DNA of 64,000 bases from the NCBI RefSeq assembly GCF_020144665.1, contig NZ_JAAHBQ010000007.1, positions 37,504-101,503 of the forward strand. Reading direction: 5' to 3'. Of the stretch, positions 9,832 through 18,813 are shown piece by piece. The notes under the pieces are model-generated. The model made no database searches. It was not told where the DNA came from and saw only the letters and a list, made by a program, of their open reading frames with translations. The first letter of the stretch is position 1. Each line of letters opens with the position of its first letter. The stretch is from Oscillatoria salina IIICB1. Its GTDB lineage: Bacteria; Cyanobacteriota; Cyanobacteriia; Cyanobacteriales; SIO1D9. A program made the position numbers and the translations under genes.

Positions 9832-10172
9832 TCGGACAATGGCATTCGGTAATGGGGTAATTGCCTTTTCGATCGGCAAGAAATGAACTGTAGAGAGATT
9901 ATTGATTTTTTTTCAATAGTTGAATCAGTGGCATCAAATTTATCGATCCCAAACCCCATTACCCGATCGCCATCTCCTACCTGAAAATTAGCTAGTCTTG
10001 TCCGCCACTCCCGAAGGATGGGATGATGGAAATGACGCTTGGGGCATCCACAGCTATAAACTTAGGGTAAACGTTGACAAAACCAACCCTAATAAGCTAT
10101 TTGTCACCCTTGTTACACCAGATTTTTGCGCGTGCGATCGCGCACTAGTAGTTCAGTTTAACAGAAACAATT
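9832..10172. other. fabF-tkt intergenic region
   Basis: 341 bp without a convincing gene. It holds a pair of inverted arms, GGTAATGGGGT near 9848 and ACCCCATTACC near 9953, about 95 bp apart. Between them is a small hairpin, ATTGA-(T)n-TCAAT (about 9901-9917), that could terminate fabF transcription. The 3' part presumably carries the tkt promoter; I could not place -10/-35 boxes with confidence. Confidence 0.4.
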
Positions 10173-12185
10173 ATGGTCGCTGCTACTCAATCACTCGAAG
10201 AACTTTGCATTAATTCAATCCGTTTTTTAGCAATTGACGCTGTCGAAAAAGCAAATTCTGGTCATCCAGGGTTGCCGATGGGCGCTGCTCCAATGGCGTT
10301 TGTGCTTTGGGATCGCTTGATGCGCTACAATCCCAAAAATCCCCAATGGTTTAATCGCGATCGCTTTATCCTTTCGGCTGGTCATGGCTGTATGTTACAG
10401 TATGCCTTGCTTTATCTGACTGGTTACGACAGCGTGACTATTGATGATATTAAGCAGTTCCGTCAGTGGGAGTCGAAAACCCCCGGACACCCGGAAAATT
10501 TCATGACTCCTGGCGTGGAAGTAACGACAGGACCTTTGGGACAGGGAATTGCTAACGGTGTCGGCATCGCAATGGCAGAAGCTCATTTGGCTGCTAAATT
10601 TAATAAACCAGATATCGAGCTTGTAGACCACTATACCTATGTGATTTTGGGTGATGGCTGCAACATGGAAGGTGTTTCTGGAGAAGCTTGTTCTCTGGCT
10701 GGACACTTAGGACTGGGTAAATTAATTGCCCTTTACGATGATAATCACATCTCTATTGATGGTTCGACGGATTTAGCTTTTACTGAAGATGTTGGTAAGC
10801 GTTTTGAAGCTTACGGTTGGCACGTTCAGCACGTGGAAAATGGTAATACTGACCTCGACGCAATTCACAAAGCGATCGAACAAGCTAAAGCTGTTACCGA
10901 TAAGCCTTCTTTAATTAAGGTTACAACTACGATCGGTTACGGTTCTCCTAACAAAGCTAACTCCCATGATGTTCACGGATCTGCCCTCGGTGCGGATGAA
11001 GTGAAAGCGACTCGCGAACACATGGGTTGGGAATACCCAGAATTTGAAGTTCCTGAAGATGCACTCAAGCACTTCCACAAAGCTGTAGATCGCGGTGCGA
11101 AGTACGAAGAACAGTGGAACAGTCTTTGGACTCGTTATCAGAGTGAATATGCTGAAGAAGCTGCTGTCTTAGCGCGGATGATGAAAGGCGAACTACCTGA
11201 AGGTTGGGATAAAGTTCTGCCTACTTATACTCCCGAAGACAAGAAAGATGCTACCCGCAACCAATCTGGTAAAGTTCTCAATGCTTTAGCAGGAGTTTTA
11301 CCGGAACTTATTGGTGGTTCGGCGGATTTGGCTCCTTCTAACAAAACTTTACTCAAATCAGATAAAGATTTCCAAAAAGGCGCTTACGAAAACCGTAACC
11401 TGCGTTTTGGTGTCCGCGAACATGGAATGGGCGCAATTTGTAACGGTATCGCCCTACATGGTTCGGGGTTAATTCCTTACGGTGCTACTTTCCTTGTCTT
11501 TACTGATTATATGCGGGCATCGATTCGCTTGTCGGCATTGTCTAATGCTGGTGTAATCTGGGTAATGACTCATGACTCGGTAGCATTGGGTGAAGATGGT
11601 CCGACACACCAACCAATCGAGCATATTCCCTCGCTACGTGCAATTCCCGATCTAGTAGTTATCCGTCCTGCCGATGGTAACGAAACTTCTGGCGCTTACA
11701 AAGCAGCGATCGAAAGTCGCGATACCCCTACTTTAATCGCTTTATCGCGACAAGGTTTACCGAATTTAGCTGGAAGTTCGATTGAAAATACTACTAAGGG
11801 CGCTTATGTGCTTTCTTGTGGTAATCCTCCTGAAGAAATCGAAGTAATTTTAATCGGTACTGGTTCGGAAGTACATTTGTGCGTCAATGCAGCCGAAAAA
11901 TTACGGGCTGAGGGTAAGAAAGTTCGTGTGGTTTCGATGCCGAGTTGCGAGTTGTTTGAAGCACAAAGCGACGAGTATAAGGAGTCTGTTTTACCTGCTA
12001 GCGTGAAGAAGCGTTTAGTTGTTGAAGCAGGTTCTAGCTTCGGTTGGTGTCGTTATTTTGGTGCTGAAGGTGCTAGTATCAGCATCGATCGCTTCGGTGC
12101 TTCTGCTCCTGGTAATGTGGCTTTAGAAAAGTTTGGCTACACTGTTGATAATGTGGTGGCTCAAGCTAAGAAATTGTTGGGATAA
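10173..12185 (+). CDS. tkt: Transketolase
   Basis: Thiamine-diphosphate enzyme that moves two-carbon units between sugar phosphates in the Calvin cycle and the pentose phosphate pathway. 670 residues, standard length. The N-terminus ([20 protein letters not shown]) carries the catalytic-region His. The ThDP/Mg motif starts [13 protein letters not shown] (about 160) and ends near [11 protein letters not shown]. The pyrimidine domain has [13 protein letters not shown] and [14 protein letters not shown]. The gene is followed by a 14-bp-arm palindrome and then convergent tyrA. Confidence 0.97.
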   Translation: MVAATQSLEELCINSIRFLAIDAVEKANSGHPGLPMGAAPMAFVLWDRLMRYNPKNPQWFNRDRFILSAGHGCMLQYALLYLTGYDSVTIDDIKQFRQWESKTPGHPENFMTPGVEVTTGPLGQGIANGVGIAMAEAHLAAKFNKPDIELVDHYTYVILGDGCNMEGVSGEACSLAGHLGLGKLIALYDDNHISIDGSTDLAFTEDVGKRFEAYGWHVQHVENGNTDLDAIHKAIEQAKAVTDKPSLIKVTTTIGYGSPNKANSHDVHGSALGADEVKATREHMGWEYPEFEVPEDALKHFHKAVDRGAKYEEQWNSLWTRYQSEYAEEAAVLARMMKGELPEGWDKVLPTYTPEDKKDATRNQSGKVLNALAGVLPELIGGSADLAPSNKTLLKSDKDFQKGAYENRNLRFGVREHGMGAICNGIALHGSGLIPYGATFLVFTDYMRASIRLSALSNAGVIWVMTHDSVALGEDGPTHQPIEHIPSLRAIPDLVVIRPADGNETSGAYKAAIESRDTPTLIALSRQGLPNLAGSSIENTTKGAYVLSCGNPPEEIEVILIGTGSEVHLCVNAAEKLRAEGKKVRVVSMPSCELFEAQSDEYKESVLPASVKKRLVVEAGSSFGWCRYFGAEGASISIDRFGASAPGNVALEKFGYTVDNVVAQAKKLLG

Positions 12186-12223
12186 ATTTGCTAAGTTTTT
12201 CTCGATTTAGTTTTTAATTTTAC

Positions 12224-12253
12224 TGTAGAGACGTTGCACGCAACGTCTCTACA
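12224..12253. repeat. 30-bp perfect palindrome between convergent tkt and tyrA
   Basis: Arms TGTAGAGACGTTGC and GCAACGTCTCTACA (14 bp each) separated by AC. It sits 38 bp after the tkt stop and 24 bp from the tyrA stop, so it could fold in both transcripts as a bidirectional terminator, though no clear U-run follows. Palindromes of this GTAGAGACGT type are widespread repeats in filamentous cyanobacteria, from memory of those genomes. Confidence 0.7.
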
Positions 12254-12277
12254 AGTTTATTGGCTTACTTGCAAGAG

Positions 12278-13117
12278 TTAAGATAGAAAATCTGGTCGTG
12301 CTTGTTGAGTAGAGTGGAGAATTTGCGCGAGTTTTGACCAATCTTCTTCTTCGATGAGTTGGATAATTTCATCGAGATTTTCGCGGTAGTTATGAAGCGA
12401 TCGCAAAACTTCCGGACGATTATATTTTGCCATCATTACTCCTAATTCGGGATTGCCACCACCGACGCGCGAGGTATCCCGAAAACCAGAACTGGCTAAG
12501 TTTTTGGCTAATGCTAACACAGTGGGATTAGTTTCGCCCAGACTCGCAGCAAGCAAAGCTGCACTTACCATCACTGGGAGGTGAGAAATCCAACTCACAG
12601 CGCGATCGTGTTCTTCGGGACTGCAAAAATAAACCTTACAACCGAGAGAAATCGCAACTTCCTCTACCTTTTTAATTGCTGCAACCGGAGTAGATTCAAT
12701 AGGAGTAATCACATAAGGTGCATCCAGAAACAAATTCTTTTGAGCCGCTTCGATACCTTGTGCGGCTGTTCCCGCCATGGGATGTCCGCCAACAAAATTT
12801 TGCCACAAACTGGTACAAGTTTGAGTAGTTGCCAGCTTAACCGAACCCACATCAGTGACAATAGTTTCCGGAGCCAAATAATCTTTTAGTTTAGCCACAG
12901 TCGGAGCGATCGCCGCGATCGGCGTACAAATAAAAACAATATCCACTGCGCCTAAATCCTGTAAACTAACGCTAGCACGATCGACCGCACCCCTCTCAAG
13001 GGCAATTTCACAAGTGCGTCGGGAGCGAGAAACCCCGATCGTCTCCCAGGAGTGCGATCGCAATTCTAAACCTAAAGAACCGCCAATTAACCCTAGCCCA
13101 ACAATTCCTATTTTCAT
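12278..13117 (-). CDS. tyrA: Prephenate/arogenate dehydrogenase
   Basis: Last committed step to tyrosine. 279 residues with the dinucleotide-binding motif GLGLIGGS at 7-14. The strand-2 end reads GVSRSRRT, with Ser/Arg and no acidic residue, which favours NADP over NAD. Other family motifs: DVGSVK, GGHPMAGT, and SGFRDTSRV. Length and motifs match the cyanobacterial enzyme, which in Synechocystis uses arogenate with NADP; that preference is inferred here. There is no fused chorismate mutase or ACT domain. It is convergent with tkt. Confidence 0.93.
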   Translation of the reverse strand: MKIGIVGLGLIGGSLGLELRSHSWETIGVSRSRRTCEIALERGAVDRASVSLQDLGAVDIVFICTPIAAIAPTVAKLKDYLAPETIVTDVGSVKLATTQTCTSLWQNFVGGHPMAGTAAQGIEAAQKNLFLDAPYVITPIESTPVAAIKKVEEVAISLGCKVYFCSPEEHDRAVSWISHLPVMVSAALLAASLGETNPTVLALAKNLASSGFRDTSRVGGGNPELGVMMAKYNRPEVLRSLHNYRENLDEIIQLIEEEDWSKLAQILHSTQQARPDFLS

Positions 13118-13462
13118 CTGTCAAATTTCCCTCGGTAGCGCTTGGTGTAACAATTCCGATTCGGGACAATTGTAAATCTGGAGAGAACGTCACCGCATTT
13201 TACACCTGAGTTGGTTACTTCTATCCTGAGAGCCAAATTTTCCGGTAATTAATCCCAAAATGCCTTCAATCGTTTTTACTTGGCTCTGTGAGTACAGTAA
13301 TTACACTGTTCTAGATATTTCCCTTTGAGTGTAAGTTTAAAATATTAGCAGAAAAATGGCGCGGGAAAACTTCGTCCTTTGACAACGAGGATGCCCCTTG
13401 TGCCTCAATTACTTTTCTGTATCAAGTATGGTAATGTAAATACTATCAAATAGGTCGATAAA
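13118..13462. other. tyrA to TnpB-relic intergenic region
   Basis: 345 bp with no gene. It should hold the tyrA promoter (leftward) and the left flank of the TnpB relic. A 7-bp inverted repeat, ACTATCA (13442-13448) and TGATAGT (13464-13470), brackets the relic's start codon. I see no clear insertion boundary or target site. Confidence 0.35.
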
Positions 13463-14036
13463 ATGATAGTTTTTGAGTTTAAAGTAAAAGCCAAGCAAAC
13501 TCAATATGTTGCTATTGATGAGACGCTCCGAACAGCTCAGTTCGTTCGTAATCAGTGCTTGCAATACTGGATAGATAACCGAGGTATTAATAAGTACGAC
13601 CTCAATAAATATTGTGCAGTATTAGCCAAAGAGTTTAGCTTTGCCCAAGAACTAAACTCCCAAGCCAAACAAGCATCAGCAGAAAGAACCTGGTGTGCTA
13701 TCAGTCCTTTTTCCGCAAACTGCCGGCAGAAAGTAAAAGGGAAAAAAGGTGGGACTCGATTCAAGCAAAACAGTCACTCTGCTGAGTACAAATCAATAGA
13801 TTCTCAGTTATCTGAAAATCAAAAAACTGTTAACTTTGCTGACAAAAAAGAAAAAGAAAAATTAAAATATCAAGAAACCGATGACCTTAACTTTTTCCGA
13901 GGCAGGATAGTCAAAGTTTAGAAAATGACCGGAATATTTTGCTCATAAATATGGAAAAGTGACAATAGCAGTATCACCTCACTGGACTTCCCCAGATTGT
14001 CCACGATGCAAACAGAGAGTCAAACAATCCCTCTAG
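13463..14036 (+). pseudogene. IS200/IS605-family TnpB with internal deletion
   Basis: The first 152 codons resemble the TnpB/OrfB N-terminus: FKVKAKQTQYVAIDE, RFVRN-type FVRNQCLQYW, and a WCAISPFSANCRQKVKGKKG stretch. The frame ends at 13921. In another frame, from about 13929 to the TAG at 14034-14036, the TnpB C-terminus resumes: KYGKVTIAVSPHWTSPDC, CPRCK, then a stop. So the RuvC core between is missing, the reading frame is broken, and the zinc finger is cut after its first CxxC pair. Not functional as a nuclease. The pentapeptide-repeat gene begins 35 bp later. Confidence 0.8.
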
Positions 14037-14070
14037 AAAACCTAAAACAAGAAGGAAGCCTTATTTTTCG

Positions 14071-15648
14071 ATGAACGTTACAGAACTTGGTGGTAAATAT
14101 GCCGCCGGAGTCAGAGACTTTGCTAATGTCAATCTTAGTGAAGCAAATCTGAGCGGTATTAATCTCAGTGGTGCAAATTTGAGCGAGGCTAACCTAAATG
14201 TAGTCAACCTCAGTGGTGCAAATTTGAGCGGTGCTAACCTGGAACGAGCCAAACTAAATGTGGCTCGATTAAGCGGAATCAATCTTTCACGAGCAAAATT
14301 AAATCAAGCAGTGCTTAATGTAGCTAATTTAATTCGCGCCGATTTAGGGGAAGCCGAATTAATTGAAGCAGCTTTAATTCGGGCTGAGTTGATTCGTGCT
14401 GAACTTAGTGGCGCAAATCTCAGAAATGCCAATCTCAATGGGGTAGATTTAAGAGAGGCAACACTGAGATACGCGAATCTGAGCGGCTGCAATTTAAGTG
14501 AAGCAAATCTACGCGGTGCCTTCCTGACTTCAGCTATTTTAGAGGGAGCAACCATGAATGGGGCTAATTTATGCCGTTGCGACCTAAGTGCTGCTAATTT
14601 AAGGGAAGCAGAACTGCGCCAAGTAGATTTGAGTCGTGCGGATCTCAATGGAGCAGATTTACGAGGAGCAAATTTACGTTGGGCAGATTTGAGCGGGGCT
14701 TCGTTACGTTGGGCAGATTTGAGCGAAGCTAAATTAAGCGGAGCTAGTTTAATTGGGGCAGATTTGACTAATGCTAATTTACTGAATGCGAGTTTAGTTC
14801 ATGCTAATTTGACTCAGGCAAGGTTAATTAAAGCTGATTGGGTAGGAGCAGATTTAACCGGGGCGACGCTGACAGGGGCTAAACTGTATGCAGTTTCTCG
14901 CTTTGGCTTAAAAACCGAAGGAATGACTTGTGAGTGGGTTGATTTGTCCCCAGAAGGCGATCGCAGCGAGATTTATCATTTTACTTCCGAAAGGGCGAAA
15001 AAGTTTTTTAATGAAACTTTACCCACAGTGGAAATTCTCATTGATGCTCCTTTGGATTTCCACGCTCATGTCGCCATTGCTTCTATTTATCAACAAATTG
15101 TTTCTCTGTATCCAGGAATTAAAAGACCTCCAACAATTGAAGTAAGTTCTCGACGCACGGCGATAACTTTTAGCGTCGATAGCAATGACCGACTTTTTAC
15201 TACTGCTTATCTAGCAGTAATTCCCTTCGCTGACGCACAAGCCAGCCATCGCAATTTAATTGCTTTGGTTCATACTTTACAATCTCAAGATCGAAATGTT
15301 CTCAGTCTCAGGAAATATCAAAGGATTAAACAAATCAGTATCTCTTTAAATCGAGCGATCGCTAAACTCAACCAATTTGAGCTTCCTAACTTGGATCGTC
15401 TTCCGGCTGAAAGTGCTAATTTTTTCCAAGCTCCTACTCAAACAGTTTTAACTAACTCGAATGACCAAACTCTAGAAATCTATCGTCGTCCAGTTTTTGG
15501 TAAGCGTTTAATGCAGCAATCTAACTTATATCACCGGGCGAAAAAAACTTCTCAGTCTCGCTCCTCCGAGGCGACTTTACCTTCAGTGAAAACGGCGATC
15601 GAATTTATCCGAGAGTTAGACGAACCAGAGCAAGTTAACCAAGGCTAG
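14071..15648 (+). CDS. Pentapeptide-repeat protein with C-terminal domain
   Basis: 525 residues. From about residue 15 to 275 almost every fifth residue is Leu within A(N/D)LSxA-type repeats, so this part should fold as a right-handed quadrilateral beta-helix. The remaining ~250 residues form a separate domain, beginning near GMTCEWVDLSPEGDRSE, which I do not recognise. There is no signal peptide or membrane segment, so it should be cytoplasmic. Proteins of this type are numerous in cyanobacteria and mostly of unknown role. It starts just after the TnpB relic, and the DinG-like gene follows on the same strand. Confidence 0.85.
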   Translation: MNVTELGGKYAAGVRDFANVNLSEANLSGINLSGANLSEANLNVVNLSGANLSGANLERAKLNVARLSGINLSRAKLNQAVLNVANLIRADLGEAELIEAALIRAELIRAELSGANLRNANLNGVDLREATLRYANLSGCNLSEANLRGAFLTSAILEGATMNGANLCRCDLSAANLREAELRQVDLSRADLNGADLRGANLRWADLSGASLRWADLSEAKLSGASLIGADLTNANLLNASLVHANLTQARLIKADWVGADLTGATLTGAKLYAVSRFGLKTEGMTCEWVDLSPEGDRSEIYHFTSERAKKFFNETLPTVEILIDAPLDFHAHVAIASIYQQIVSLYPGIKRPPTIEVSSRRTAITFSVDSNDRLFTTAYLAVIPFADAQASHRNLIALVHTLQSQDRNVLSLRKYQRIKQISISLNRAIAKLNQFELPNLDRLPAESANFFQAPTQTVLTNSNDQTLEIYRRPVFGKRLMQQSNLYHRAKKTSQSRSSEATLPSVKTAIEFIRELDEPEQVNQG

Positions 15649-15736
15649 AAAGTCCTGACTGAATTGGTTTTCAGACTACCCCATCTTCGCTTACCATTAC
15701 TACAAGCTAGGATTGGTAAGGACGAGCGAAGATTAA

Positions 15737-17266
15737 ATGACCATGAAAGCGATCATTGAGGCAAAAGTTCATACCTCCCTGCGTGCTTTGCTACGAGAAA
15801 CTGAATCAGTTCGCTGGCTGCATCATTTGACGATGGCTAGGTTGGTAGCGCGAGCCTTGCGTAACGATCGCCATGCTTTAATTCAAACGGGAAGCTCTCA
15901 GGAGCGATATTGTCTGAGTTATTTAACACCAGCACTACTTTGGAGCGAACCAGTAATCTTAGTCACACCCCAAAGATCCCATCAAAGATTAGGGAAATCA
16001 ATTCAGTGGTTACAAGAATGGTTAGAAACAGATAAACCCATCGAAATTGGCTCTCATTTCCCGGATACAGATAATTTCCAAGGCTTAATCCTGACAACTC
16101 CACAAGCTTGGTTAAGCGATCGCTTGGAAAATCAAAAGCGTTTTCCCCAACATATTCCCACAATTATCGATCGCGCTGACGAACTTGAAGATTGGACTCG
16201 CGAACAACTCACGATTAGTATTCAGCCTCAAGACTGGGATGCTTTGATGAGTCAATATCCTCGCCAGCAAGAAGAAATTCGCGACTTACGAGTACAATTG
16301 ACTAAAGCAATCTTTGGACATCCTCAAAATCCTTACTGTAGCTGTTTACTCTCCGTCCCCGAACAAAAAATCTTACAGCAGTTATTTCAAACTTTAAGTC
16401 AAGATCCCCAATGGCATTCTCACACTGGAGTAGTTCGCGATTATCAAGTCCAATTCCAGCAACCAGGACAAATGCTCTGGGCATCTATTGCTAGAGATCT
16501 CGGACAGTTTACACTTCACATCGCACCACTAGAAGTAAGTACAGCTTTACAATCAATTTGGTCGCAGCAACCAGTAGTGTTGATTGGCTGTCCTCTAGAT
16601 CGAGAACGCTCTGCACCAATATATCGTCAAAAGTTAGGTTTGCCTGAATTAACTACACTCAAATTTGCACCCGATCGCCAAAATGAATATATTCGTCTTT
16701 ACTTACCCTATCGGCTACCTATGCCGAATACGCCCGGATTTCAAAATGCCCTACTGCCACAAATTCATACTTTAGTTCGCATTTGTCCCAGAGCAAATCA
16801 ACCAATTGTCCTTTTAATTGACGATGTGCCGCTTAAAGCTCAAATCGGGGCAAATATAGCAGGTGAGTTTGGTTCGCGAGTCCAAGTAGAAAAAATCAAT
16901 CTTCCAGTTAATGGCATTTTAGTCACTGGTTGGGAATTCTGGATTGCCAATCAAGATTTGTTTCCTCCTCCTCAACTGCTAGTCATTGCTACGTTACCAA
17001 TTCCTTCCTTAGAAAATCCTCTTGTCGCAGCCCAAGTCACCGCCTTAAAAAGCCAGCGTCTTAACTGGTTTGACTCTTATTTGTTACCAACCGCTTTGCA
17101 CCAACTACAACGGGCGATCGTACCTTTACGAGAATCTCGTGGAGTTGTGGCTTTGCTGGATAACCGAGTTAATTTTCGCAGCTACGGTAAGAAAATTTTA
17201 ACTGCTCTCGAACCTTTCGCCCGCATTAACTACCTCGATGCTAGTTGGTTTGAGTCTTCAAGTTAG
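15737..17266 (+). CDS. DinG-like helicase with lost ATPase motifs
   Basis: 509 residues whose overall layout follows DinG/XPD-type helicases. The Walker A place reads ALIQTGSSQERYCLSYLTPA where a family member would have TGTGKS, so the P-loop Gly-Lys is gone. The DEAH-box place reads IIDRADELEDW. The C-terminal motif VI region, LHQLQRAIVPLRESRGVVAL, LLDNR, is recognisable but lacks the usual Q-x-GR-x-IR arginines in the standard form. It is probably a catalytically dead relative kept for a structural or DNA-binding role. A highly diverged active enzyme is less likely. The frame is fully open, which argues against simple decay. Confidence 0.65.
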   Translation: MTMKAIIEAKVHTSLRALLRETESVRWLHHLTMARLVARALRNDRHALIQTGSSQERYCLSYLTPALLWSEPVILVTPQRSHQRLGKSIQWLQEWLETDKPIEIGSHFPDTDNFQGLILTTPQAWLSDRLENQKRFPQHIPTIIDRADELEDWTREQLTISIQPQDWDALMSQYPRQQEEIRDLRVQLTKAIFGHPQNPYCSCLLSVPEQKILQQLFQTLSQDPQWHSHTGVVRDYQVQFQQPGQMLWASIARDLGQFTLHIAPLEVSTALQSIWSQQPVVLIGCPLDRERSAPIYRQKLGLPELTTLKFAPDRQNEYIRLYLPYRLPMPNTPGFQNALLPQIHTLVRICPRANQPIVLLIDDVPLKAQIGANIAGEFGSRVQVEKINLPVNGILVTGWEFWIANQDLFPPPQLLVIATLPIPSLENPLVAAQVTALKSQRLNWFDSYLLPTALHQLQRAIVPLRESRGVVALLDNRVNFRSYGKKILTALEPFARINYLDASWFESSS

Positions 17267-17343
17267 TTTGTCAATTTACTGGTAACTAGTAACTCCTAAG
17301 CGCTATCATATTTCCCAGAAATAGATTCTATGAGAAAATTTTT

Positions 17344-17556
17344 ATGGGTGAAGCTAAACGCCGTAAAGAGGCATTAGGAGACAAATACGGTCAAGAACAA
17401 ACGATTCTTCCCTGGCTACCAATTACCAAATCTCAAGCGCAAATGTTTTACAAGTGGACGACGACTGGCGCTTGGATTGGGATTGGCTTGATGGTAGCTT
17501 TTTGGTTAATCGTCAGAATTATTGGACCTGGTTTTGGTTGGTGGCAAGTTCAATAG
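17344..17556 (+). CDS. DUF2839 small membrane protein
   Basis: 70 residues. It starts MGEAKRRKEALGDKYGQE, has a central ILPWLPITKSQA, and ends with one transmembrane helix (about 43-62) and GFGWWQVQ. This is the layout of the cyanobacterial DUF2839 family, whose function is unknown. It lies 77 bp after the DinG-like gene on the same strand and may be co-transcribed. A tandem repeat block begins 24 bp after its stop. Confidence 0.85.
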   Translation: MGEAKRRKEALGDKYGQEQTILPWLPITKSQAQMFYKWTTTGAWIGIGLMVAFWLIVRIIGPGFGWWQVQ

Positions 17557-17580
17557 TTAACAGTTAAAGGACTAAACTCA

Positions 17581-17846
17581 GTTCGTAGTGAGGACTAAAG
17601 TCCTCCAATTCCCCAAAAAGTTCGTAGTGAAAACTAAAGTCCTCCAATTCCCAAAAAGTTCGTAGTGAAAACTAAAGTCCTCCAATTCCCAAAAAGTTCG
17701 TAGTGAGGACTTTAGTCCTCTAAATTCCCCAAAGAGTTCGTAGTGAAAACTAAAGTCCTCCAATTCCCCAAAAAGTTCGTAGTGAAAACTAAAGTCCTCC
17801 AATTCCCAAAGAGTTCGTAGTGAGGACTTTAGTCCTCCAATTCCAG
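17581..17846. repeat. seven tandem 38-40 bp repeats with a palindromic core
   Basis: Seven head-to-tail copies, each starting GTTCGTAGTGA. Three copies carry the palindrome GAGGACT-(AA or TT)-AGTCCTC. The other four have GAAAACTAAAGTCCTC, where one arm is mutated. Spacers such as CCAATTCCCCAAAAA are conserved too, so the whole unit is repeated and there are no unique spacers. It fills the space between DUF2839 and the convergent FMN reductase gene. Confidence 0.9.
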
Positions 17847-17909
17847 AAACTAATGGCTAAATTCTTTGGGGAGAATTTAATTTAATGCCAATGGCGCTAA
17901 AGCGGTGAT

Positions 17910-18500
17910 TTAGTCCTGTAATAATTTTGCACTTGTAATCGCTAACTGACGACCAATTTCCGCGATCGCTGTTTGTTGTTTTTCGTCTTTAAGTTTACCC
18001 TCTTCGCTAAATGCTTGGAAAGCGTTGGGAATTGCTTTTTGCTCCGGGATAACCAACACGCCAATACTTGACAAAATCGAACGAATGTGAGACAAACCTC
18101 GTAAACCACCTAAACCCCCAGGTGAAGTAGCCATCAACGCCGCAATTTTTCCTCGAAAACAAGTTAAAGCCATTGGTGCTTCTCCGGGTTCTGGTCGTGA
18201 AGCCCAATCAATGACATTCTTAAGTAAAGGAGTAATCGAACTGTTGTATTCCGGAGAAGCGATCGCGAAGGCATGATGTTCTTTGAGGAGGGTTTTGAAC
18301 TTAAGGACATTTTCTGTTAGTCCCTCCTTAGCTTCCAAATCTTGGTCGAAAAGCGGCATCGGCAGCTCGCGCAAATCCAGATAAGTAACCTCTGCACCCG
18401 CCATTTTTGCCCCCTCAGCCGCGATTTTCACCAGCATCTTGTTAAAAGAAGCTTCGCGGGCGCTACCAGCAAAAGCGAGAATTTTCGGTGGAGTAGTCAT
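17910..18500 (-). CDS. NAD(P)H-dependent FMN reductase (flavodoxin-like fold)
   Basis: 196 residues of the NADPH_red family. The phosphate-binding loop for FMN is AFAGSAREASFNK at the N-terminus. The second flavin motif is SPEYNSSITPLLKNVIDW, and PGGLGGLRGL follows. It should reduce FMN, quinones, azo dyes or chromate with NAD(P)H in the cytoplasm; the real substrate cannot be read from sequence. It stands alone, transcribed toward the repeat block. Confidence 0.9.
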   Translation of the reverse strand: MTTPPKILAFAGSAREASFNKMLVKIAAEGAKMAGAEVTYLDLRELPMPLFDQDLEAKEGLTENVLKFKTLLKEHHAFAIASPEYNSSITPLLKNVIDWASRPEPGEAPMALTCFRGKIAALMATSPGGLGGLRGLSHIRSILSSIGVLVIPEQKAIPNAFQAFSEEGKLKDEKQQTAIAEIGRQLAITSAKLLQD

Positions 18501-18813
18501 GAGGAAATTACCAGCTACTAGACAAAAGTTATGATAAGCGATCGCGCAAGTGTAAACATAATCATAATTTTTCAGCGATCGCCGAAGAGCGCAAATCTTC
18601 CAAAAACACTATTAAGAATAGCCAGTTTCCAGCCACAATGAGTACAGAATAACAATTACGGAAGTGGTTAAATTGGAAAAGAAGTAACCCAGAGATCGAG
18701 AAGCTGTTATCTTCGATACTGTTGAACTTATCCTTCAGCAGGTTAAGTAAGAGTTGCGTAAGCACGCCAATTAGTCACAATAGTTGCACAAGCACCAGGA
18801 GTATAGATAACCC
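18501..18813. other. divergent promoter region, FMN reductase and glgP
   Basis: 313 bp between two divergent genes, so it should hold both promoters. Two HIP1-type GCGATCGC sites lie near 18539 and 18577. No hairpin, riboswitch or convincing small ORF was seen; the leftward ORF across 18562-18765 has no recognisable features. Confidence 0.4.

Noticed and set aside
9998..10213. Short frame before transketolase
   Set aside because: Overlaps the tkt start in another frame and has no features.
17581..17846. Possible CRISPR array
   Set aside because: The whole 38-40 bp unit is repeated without unique spacers, the core is a palindrome with mutated arms, and no cas gene is near.
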